Assembly (NCBI GenBank): GCA_015521265.1
Contig: WAON01000230.1
Span: 1-7,886, forward strand
Length of the DNA: 7,886 nt
DNA from: Desulfurococcales archaeon
Lineage (GTDB): Archaea; Thermoproteota; Thermoprotei_A; Sulfolobales; Desulfurococcaceae
Reading direction: 5' to 3'
Below, piece after piece: positions 1-5,002 of this stretch. Each line of letters opens with the position of its first letter. Position 1 is the stretch's first letter. Below the pieces are notes generated by a model that made no database searches, was not told the DNA's origin, and worked only from the letters and a program-made list of their open reading frames with translations. A program made the translations under genes and the position numbers.

Positions 1-20
1 CAGATGTGTATAAGAGACAG
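1..20 (+). other. Residual Nextera/Tn5 transposon adapter (artefact)
   Basis: Bases 2-20 are exactly the 19-base Tn5 mosaic end used in Nextera libraries (AGATGTGTATAAGAGACAG). The C at base 1 matches the last base of the read-1 adapter arm; the read-2 arm would give G. This is library sequence left untrimmed at a contig end, not genomic DNA. Translated in the frame of the first gene it yields the peptide MYKRQ, a false N-terminus. Genomic sequence therefore starts at about base 21. Confidence 0.97.
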
Positions 21-65
21 CTATCTATTTCTGGAAATGATGTGTTGGTTTTTGGTGTTGTTATT

Positions 66-1637
66 TTGTCTATAAAAACGCCTCAAGTAGAAATATACGT
101 GCCGGATACGAGTGCTTTGATCGAGGGAGTTGTCAGCAAGCTAGTTGAGGAGGGCCGTGTTAGGGGCCGCATAGTTATTCATAGGGCTAGTATTGCTGAA
201 CTAGAGCATCAGGCTAATAAGGGTAGGGCTACCGGCTATGCAGGGCTCGAGGAGATTAAGAGGCTGCGTAGACTAGCTGATCAAGGCCTCATAGAAATCG
301 AGATCGGCGGGGATAAGCCTAGGGCAATGGATATTAAAACGCTGGGTTCCGAAGCAATTGATTCATTAATAAGGGATTATGCTTATGAAACAGGTGCAAC
401 GCTTATAACCGGGGATCGTGTCCAAGCCGTTGTCGCTGAAACAATGGGTATACCAGTTATCTACATACCGCCAGGCGAGGTTCCAAGGTTTAGGCTTGCA
501 GAATTCTTCGACGAGGTAACGATGAGCATACACTTAAAGGAGCGAGTACCTCCGATTGCTAAGAAGGGTAGGCCTGGAGACTGGGTTTACGAGGTTATCG
601 GGGATAAAGCGTTGTCTAGGAAGGAGCTGGAAGAGCTTGCTAACGAGGTTATCGAGGAGGCTAAGAGGAGGACTGATGGATTCATAGAGATCGACCGCTT
701 CGGCTCCACGATCGTTCAGCTTGGAACATACCGTATCGTAATTACGAGGCCCCCATTGAGCGATGGCTGGGAGATAACCGCTGTCAGGCCCTTGAAGAAG
801 CTGAGCCTAGAAGACTACAACCTCCCACCGAAGCTTATTAAGAGGCTTAATGAGAGGGCTGAGGGAATACTTATCGCTGGAGCACCCGGTATGGGTAAGA
901 CGACCTTCGCACAGGCATTGGCGGAGTATTATATGAGGATGGGTAAAATAGTTAAAACTATCGAGTCTCCTAGGGATATGAACCTACCGCCAGAGATAAC
1001 ACAGTATAGCAAGAACTATGCCGACCTAGGGGAGCTACACGATATACTCTTATTATCGAGGCCGGACTACACTGTCTTCGACGAGATGCGTAGTGATGAA
1101 GACTTCAAGCTGTACGCTGATCTAAGGCTTGCAGGGATAGGGATGATCGGGGTAGTACACGCTACGACGCCGATAGACGCTATACAGAGGTTTATAGGCA
1201 GGGTAGAACTGGGAATGATTCCAAGCCTAATAGACACAGTAATATTCATCAGGAACGGCTACGTAGATAAAGTATACGAGGTCAGGATGACTGTAAAACT
1301 ACCAACAGGGCTTAAGGAAGCAGAGCTTTCAAGACCTGTTATCGAGGTGAGAGACTTCCTAACAGATGAATTAGAATACGAGATCTACACTTTCGGCGAG
1401 CAGACAGTAGTTATACCGGTTAAGAAATTCATGGCCAGGATAACTACCGGCGTAATAGATAGGGTTGCTAGGAGGATATTACAGATGCTTCCGGGAGCAG
1501 ATGTTAGGGTTGAAGACAACTCTATAACCGTGATCCTTCCGAGGAGGCTTATAAAAGCATATAATAAGAAGATTAGAAAGCTGAGGAAGCTTGAAGATAA
1601 GTATAATGTGTCGATAAGGATTAGAATTTCAGAGTAG
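66..1637 (+). CDS. PIN domain / VirB11-PilT-type ATPase / KH-like protein (COG1855 type)
   Basis: Predicted cytoplasmic nucleic-acid-associated ATPase of 523 residues, numbered from TTG at 66. An N-terminal PIN nuclease domain (about residues 8-140) has the expected acidic residues: D14 in PDTS, E45, D99 and D117 in TGD. A P-loop ATPase of the secretion/PilT type follows (about 240-400), with Walker A GAPGMGKTT at 272-280 and a Walker B-like YTVFDE ending D339-E340. The C-terminus (about 455-523) is basic and resembles a KH RNA-binding module. The same domain order is known in the archaeal COG1855 family, whose function is not firmly established; RNA processing or ribosome-linked nuclease activity is a guess. 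The open frame runs upstream to base 6, but that part is adapter plus a T/G-rich stretch that does not look coding. TTG at 66 has GGTG nine bases before it and puts the PIN motif at the usual distance from the start. GTG at 42 and TTG at 45 are alternatives, and a start beyond the contig end cannot be excluded. Confidence 0.88.
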   Translation: MSIKTPQVEIYVPDTSALIEGVVSKLVEEGRVRGRIVIHRASIAELEHQANKGRATGYAGLEEIKRLRRLADQGLIEIEIGGDKPRAMDIKTLGSEAIDSLIRDYAYETGATLITGDRVQAVVAETMGIPVIYIPPGEVPRFRLAEFFDEVTMSIHLKERVPPIAKKGRPGDWVYEVIGDKALSRKELEELANEVIEEAKRRTDGFIEIDRFGSTIVQLGTYRIVITRPPLSDGWEITAVRPLKKLSLEDYNLPPKLIKRLNERAEGILIAGAPGMGKTTFAQALAEYYMRMGKIVKTIESPRDMNLPPEITQYSKNYADLGELHDILLLSRPDYTVFDEMRSDEDFKLYADLRLAGIGMIGVVHATTPIDAIQRFIGRVELGMIPSLIDTVIFIRNGYVDKVYEVRMTVKLPTGLKEAELSRPVIEVRDFLTDELEYEIYTFGEQTVVIPVKKFMARITTGVIDRVARRILQMLPGADVRVEDNSITVILPRRLIKAYNKKIRKLRKLEDKYNVSIRIRISE

Positions 1638-1650
1638 GGTTGAATAAGGA

Positions 1651-2214
1651 TTGAAACCGGGTATTCTCAGCCGCAAAGTGATCTTTTCCATTGTAGTGAT
1701 CCTAATAGTACTATTTGGGGGCTACTACTTCTACAACAATATTAATAATCAAAACGGCCAGTACCCATGGCTCTTTAAAGGCGCATACTCAGTATACATA
1801 GGCTCCAGCACGATTAAGGCTAATAAATTAGTAACAGTTACGGCGACAATCAAGCTCTTCATAGGCAGGATCAATAAAACCCACTATCATTTATACTTCC
1901 TCCAAGTATTTCAATACAGTAGTACAGGTGAAACTATTGAGAATGTTAACGATACATGGGTGCCGATAAATAATCCAAACTACTACCCCGTCAAAGGCTA
2001 CCACCATATAAAAACATATAATGCAAGAGTAAACCATCCAAAACTAGGCTCGAGGGAAGCAATAGTCTACGTATACAAGTCATCACTAAATACAACTGTT
2101 GAAGTATACCTAGACGCTAAGACTAAGTGGCCGATCGCCTATGTCTTTAAAGACTATCTGGGGAGAGGGAATTCATTGGTCGTAGAGCTTAAAACCTATA
2201 ATATTAAACTATGA
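1651..2214 (+). CDS. Small membrane-anchored extracytoplasmic protein, unknown function
   Basis: A 187-residue protein I do not recognise. Residues 1-9 are basic (K2, R8, K9). Residues 10-28 form one hydrophobic helix, and the remaining ~155 residues are polar, Tyr- and Asn-rich and look beta-rich. This suggests a type II-like anchor or uncleaved signal with the bulk outside the cell. Three sequons lie in the outer part (N75-K-T, N100-D-T, N147-T-T). There is no cysteine, so it is not a lipoprotein and has no disulphides. The frame is closed by TAA at 1645-1647, so TTG at 1651 is the earliest possible start; GTG at 1678 would begin just before the hydrophobic helix but has no visible ribosome-binding site. 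It starts 13 bases after the ATPase stop, so the two are probably co-transcribed. Its stop (2212-2214) overlaps the convergent hjc stop. Confidence 0.75.
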   Translation: MKPGILSRKVIFSIVVILIVLFGGYYFYNNINNQNGQYPWLFKGAYSVYIGSSTIKANKLVTVTATIKLFIGRINKTHYHLYFLQVFQYSSTGETIENVNDTWVPINNPNYYPVKGYHHIKTYNARVNHPKLGSREAIVYVYKSSLNTTVEVYLDAKTKWPIAYVFKDYLGRGNSLVVELKTYNIKL

Positions 2215-2664
2215 CCCCTCTCCACTCGTATAGTCTGTCAATAGCTTGTTCCCTAGTGATAGTGAGATTATATCCGGTAGTCGAAGCCCACTGTGGATCT
2301 TCTCAATGCTGACTCGGTAGTTGCCGCCACGTGTCTCCTCGAGTTCTCCAATCGGTATAAACCTCCAACCGGTAACACCGATAATCTTAACAGCAATATA
2401 GGGCCTCCCGCCTGCACGCTTAGTGAACTCCAATAGTTTGTCGACCTGATGCTTTGGAATATATACTGGTCTCTCATTATGAATTGTTTTAACCTCAAAT
2501 ACTAAAACAACCCCCTGCCTAATAGCTACAATATCCGGGACAGCATATCTACGAGTCTTAGCCCCACTAGCGGGTGATCTAACAACTGCGAACCCCTTCT
2601 CCCAGAGCTTATGCACTAAGTCCCTCTCGTGTGCGAACCCCCTACTCCTACGCTTGTTCTTCAT
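2209..2664 (-). CDS. hjc: Holliday-junction resolvase Hjc
   Basis: A 151-residue archaeal Holliday-junction resolvase, a homodimeric Mg-dependent endonuclease that cuts four-way junctions in recombination and fork repair. All hallmarks of the Hjc/restriction-endonuclease-like fold are visible: basic N-terminus, the catalytic Glu E13 in G-F-A-H-E-R, the GFAVVRSPASG segment with S33, D44 in V-P-D-I-V, and the E57-V-K59 pair. Length is close to that of known Hjc proteins (about 135-145), with a slightly long C-terminus. The ATG start is supported by GGTGGAG just upstream on the minus strand (2668-2674) and by the correct distance to E13. It is divergent from the metallophosphoesterase and convergent, with a 6-base stop overlap, with the small membrane-protein gene. 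No recombination partner lies in the window. The archaeal paralogue Hje shares the same active site, so Hjc versus Hje rests on overall resemblance. Confidence 0.92.
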   Translation of the reverse strand: MKNKRRSRGFAHERDLVHKLWEKGFAVVRSPASGAKTRRYAVPDIVAIRQGVVLVFEVKTIHNERPVYIPKHQVDKLLEFTKRAGGRPYIAVKIIGVTGWRFIPIGELEETRGGNYRVSIEKIHSGLRLPDIISLSLGNKLLTDYTSGEGS

Positions 2665-2665
2665 G

Positions 2666-2674
2666 GCTCCACCA
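2666..2674 (-). promoter_or_regulatory. Ribosome-binding site of hjc
   Basis: Read on the minus strand, the bases before the hjc ATG are GGTGGAGCC. GGTG and GGAG both match the archaeal anti-Shine-Dalgarno end of 16S rRNA. This decides the ATG at 2662-2664 as the start. Confidence 0.6.
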
Positions 2675-2712
2675 ACCTATAACGTCGAAATAAACCGTTA
2701 ATACTCTCAGTA

Positions 2713-2726
2713 TCAATAATATAGAA
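2713..2726. promoter_or_regulatory. Candidate shared TATA element between divergent genes
   Basis: The 113-base intergenic region holds an AT-rich core AATAATATA (about 2716-2724) whose complement TATATTATT is equally TATA-like. Placing transcription starts about 26 bases to either side (near 2693 on minus and 2746 on plus) gives leaders of roughly 30 bases that would include the ribosome-binding sites of hjc and of the metallophosphoesterase. A second TATA-like stretch for the plus gene, TAATTAAAATA (2743-2753), would give an almost leaderless transcript. Assignment is by spacing and base composition only. Confidence 0.35.
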
Positions 2727-2753
2727 TACAAGCATACTAGAGTAATTAAAATA

Positions 2754-2775
2754 GGAGGCTTGTGGTGAATAGGAG
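2754..2775 (+). promoter_or_regulatory. Two Shine-Dalgarno-like sites before the metallophosphoesterase start
   Basis: A strong GGAGG lies at 2754-2758 and an AGGAG at 2771-2775, only two bases before the GTG start at 2778. The closer site is tight but is the one positioned for the real gene. The stronger site is positioned for two tandem GTG codons at 2762 and 2765, which open a seven-codon frame ending at TAG 2783-2785, inside the start of the large gene. TGA at 2766-2768 blocks any upstream extension of the large frame, so GTG 2778 is the first available start. Confidence 0.5.
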
Positions 2776-2777
2776 AG

Positions 2778-4961
2778 GTGTATAGGAAACTACTTATTAT
2801 AACAGCCGCTGCGATCCTATTAGTAGTAGTAGTAATATCTTCACTATACCCGGCAACAGCGATCCAGAATACTCCGAAAACCAGTGGTGAAACAGATAAT
2901 GCACTACCAGATATTACCGCGCTAGTTAAACCATTACCAGTATGGACCCCTAGCCCTGGGGCTCCAGCGGTAGTATTCCCCGGAGACTCCTTCCAAGTAG
3001 TATTCAAGGAGGACTTCAGCGATACTGTGAATACTGGGTATATTGTTAATATTGAGTGGGATGGTAATGCGAAGGAATTCCTAGTTAGAAACTATACGGT
3101 AACAGTAACCGTCAACGGTAAAAAAGCCAACGTAACAGTGCCAAGCAATACACGGCCCGGCCTATACGACCTAGTCCTAGTCGGCTCAGAGAAACACGTA
3201 ATACCTAGAAGCGTATGGGTGATCAATGGTTTAGGGGACATCGTTAAATTAGTACATATGAGCGACCTACACTATGGTTCAGGTCATCCAGACATAGTTA
3301 TCGGTACTAATAGGAGGTTTGCAGGTTTAATCCTAGCACAAGCATTATCACCAGACTTCGTAGTAGATACTGGTGATGAAGCTGACGGTGCATCCGTGCA
3401 GCAATACTTAGAATCAAGGGCTTTCAGGTACAGCTTCCTATACCCGGTACCAGTATTCTTAAACCCGGGCAACCACGACTGGCCGAACAATAACTACTTC
3501 GTATATTATGGAGCTACGACTTGGTATAGGGTATTAGCCGGTAAAATATTGATAATCGGCACTAATACTAGGGAAGACGGATACATGGACTGGAAGACCC
3601 TACAAGAAGTTGAAGGTATTCTCGAGAAGTACAGGGACATACCCATAAAGATCATACAATTACACCACCCATTATTCTGGCACCAAGGATTCATTAATAC
3701 AACCTATAACTCATCATTGATAAGTGATCCTCATCAGAACCCCGAATCGATCCTGAGCTACTACTGGGGTGGAAACGTTACAGCCGCTAGGTACTTCTTG
3801 AAGATGGTTGAAGACTATAATGTATCAATAATATTCCAGGGACACATACACCGCGACCAGTACAACATATACTATTCCAACAGGACCCATACAACAACAT
3901 ACTTCATAACAACGACCACACTCGGCCAAGGCACTGGTAGGTATCAGGGATTACAGTTTATTGAGTTAAACCTTACAAACCTAAACCTATCCTTCCCATA
4001 CGCACCACCATACTTCACAGGGTTCAAGAACGTCTCACCGGTACAAGTGTATAACTCGATACCTGTAACAGAGCCAGGTGTAACACCTAACTGGAACTCT
4101 ACAGTACAGGACGACATGTATTATTACGGCACATACTTCAAGGCTAGATGCGCCTACATCCTAACACTCGAGAACAAGCTGCCGGAGATCAATATTGATA
4201 AGACACTCGTATTAAACTTCCCATGGAAGGGCAGCTTTGTCGGTGTAAAAATACTAAATTCAACCGGTGGAGCCGATATTGAGCTTGAGGGATACCGCTT
4301 AGTCGGGGAGAGGATGTTTATAGCAGTACACCTAGTACTACCTCCAAACTCTTCCCTAAACTTCGCAATATATAATGTTGAAGACACACAGCCGCCAACA
4401 ATACAGTATAGCTTGTCAATACCATACCCGCCAAGACTCAACAAGAACGTTAAGCTATTATTCAAGATAACCGATGACGCGTGGGGAGTTAAGAACGTAT
4501 CAGCATATACAGTGTTAAACGGTCAGAAATTCCCACTAATAATAACAAAGTACAGCGGAGACACTTACAGCATAGTAGTAAAATTCCTAGGAGACCAGCC
4601 AAGAACAATACCAATAACAATCGTAGCATGGGACTATGCAGGGCATAAAGCAGAACAAACATTCAACATAACATTCTACCCACCAGGATACACACCAACC
4701 ACCACTACTACAACCACCACGACCACCACCACAACAACGACAACAACAACTACTACTACGACTACTACCGCTACTACGACTACTCAACCAACTACTACGA
4801 CAACAACACCCTCCGCAACAACTACTACAACCACCACGACTACTACTACGACGACAACGACTCAGCAGCCTAGTGGTGGGAATACCGGCCTAGTAATCGG
4901 GGGAATAATAGTAGCGATTATAATCATAATAATAGCAGCGTTATTCTTAAGGAAGAAGTAG
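2778..4961 (+). CDS. Secreted membrane-anchored calcineurin-like metallophosphoesterase
   Basis: A 727-residue surface enzyme predicted to hydrolyse phosphate esters with a two-metal centre; the substrate is unknown. Residues 1-28 are a signal peptide (basic start, hydrophobic core, ending PATA). A beta-sandwich/Ig-like segment covers about 55-147. The metallophosphoesterase domain (about 155-400) has the full motif set in order: D163-L-H165, G199-D-E-A-D203, G231-N-H-D234, H296/H297 and G355-H-I-H358, so it should be active. A beta-rich region (about 410-530) and an Ig-like domain (about 540-634) follow. A Thr stalk (641-695), a hydrophobic helix (about 704-723) and an RKK end form the C-terminal anchor. 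Many N-x-S/T sequons suit a glycosylated archaeal surface protein. GTG 2778 is the first start after an in-frame TGA and fits the signal peptide. Tandem TAG stops end it. Phosphate or nucleotide scavenging under the S-layer is plausible but inferred. It is convergent with the 937-residue surface protein gene, which has the same anchor design. Confidence 0.9.
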   Translation: MYRKLLIITAAAILLVVVVISSLYPATAIQNTPKTSGETDNALPDITALVKPLPVWTPSPGAPAVVFPGDSFQVVFKEDFSDTVNTGYIVNIEWDGNAKEFLVRNYTVTVTVNGKKANVTVPSNTRPGLYDLVLVGSEKHVIPRSVWVINGLGDIVKLVHMSDLHYGSGHPDIVIGTNRRFAGLILAQALSPDFVVDTGDEADGASVQQYLESRAFRYSFLYPVPVFLNPGNHDWPNNNYFVYYGATTWYRVLAGKILIIGTNTREDGYMDWKTLQEVEGILEKYRDIPIKIIQLHHPLFWHQGFINTTYNSSLISDPHQNPESILSYYWGGNVTAARYFLKMVEDYNVSIIFQGHIHRDQYNIYYSNRTHTTTYFITTTTLGQGTGRYQGLQFIELNLTNLNLSFPYAPPYFTGFKNVSPVQVYNSIPVTEPGVTPNWNSTVQDDMYYYGTYFKARCAYILTLENKLPEINIDKTLVLNFPWKGSFVGVKILNSTGGADIELEGYRLVGERMFIAVHLVLPPNSSLNFAIYNVEDTQPPTIQYSLSIPYPPRLNKNVKLLFKITDDAWGVKNVSAYTVLNGQKFPLIITKYSGDTYSIVVKFLGDQPRTIPITIVAWDYAGHKAEQTFNITFYPPGYTPTTTTTTTTTTTTTTTTTTTTTTTTATTTTQPTTTTTTPSATTTTTTTTTTTTTTTQQPSGGNTGLVIGGIIVAIIIIIIAALFLRKK
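4698..4862 (+). repeat. Threonine-codon tract (stalk of the phosphoesterase)
   Basis: Fifty-five codons, of which 49 are threonine, interrupted only by A665, Q670-P671 and P678-S679-A680. All four ACN codons are intermixed, so the DNA is an imperfect ACN triplet repeat rather than a pure microsatellite. That argues for selection on the polypeptide, presumably an extended O-glycosylated spacer lifting the enzyme above the membrane. Confidence 0.9.
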
Positions 4962-4979
4962 TAGTTAAGGGATTTGTTT

Positions 4980-5002
4980 AAAAAATAATTAGAATATTTT
5001 TT
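4980..5002. terminator. Candidate bidirectional terminator between convergent genes
   Basis: The 39-base gap contains a perfect 8-base inverted repeat, AAAAAATA (4980-4987) and TATTTTTT (4995-5002), around a 7-base loop. Each strand therefore ends a gene with a run of six T: the plus strand at 4997-5002, after the phosphoesterase stop, and the minus strand at 4985-4980, just past the stop of the 937-residue gene. Archaeal intrinsic termination depends mainly on T tracts, so both genes could end here. The plus-strand T run overlaps the TAA stop (5001-5003) of the convergent gene. Confidence 0.55.

Noticed and set aside
2268..2498. 76-codon minus-strand frame inside hjc
   Set aside because: It lies wholly within the convincing hjc frame, has no conserved motif, and is an off-frame shadow.
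2648..3007. 119-codon minus-strand open frame across the divergent promoter
   Set aside because: It overlaps the hjc start and the signal-peptide region of the phosphoesterase, has no ribosome-binding support, and its protein reads as the complement of hydrophobic codons. It is a shadow.
4698..4862. ACN-rich tract, and the GTT-rich tract at 5088-5258, as CRISPR or a microsatellite
   Set aside because: There are no regular spacers, and both tracts lie in frame between an ectodomain and a membrane helix. They are protein stalks.
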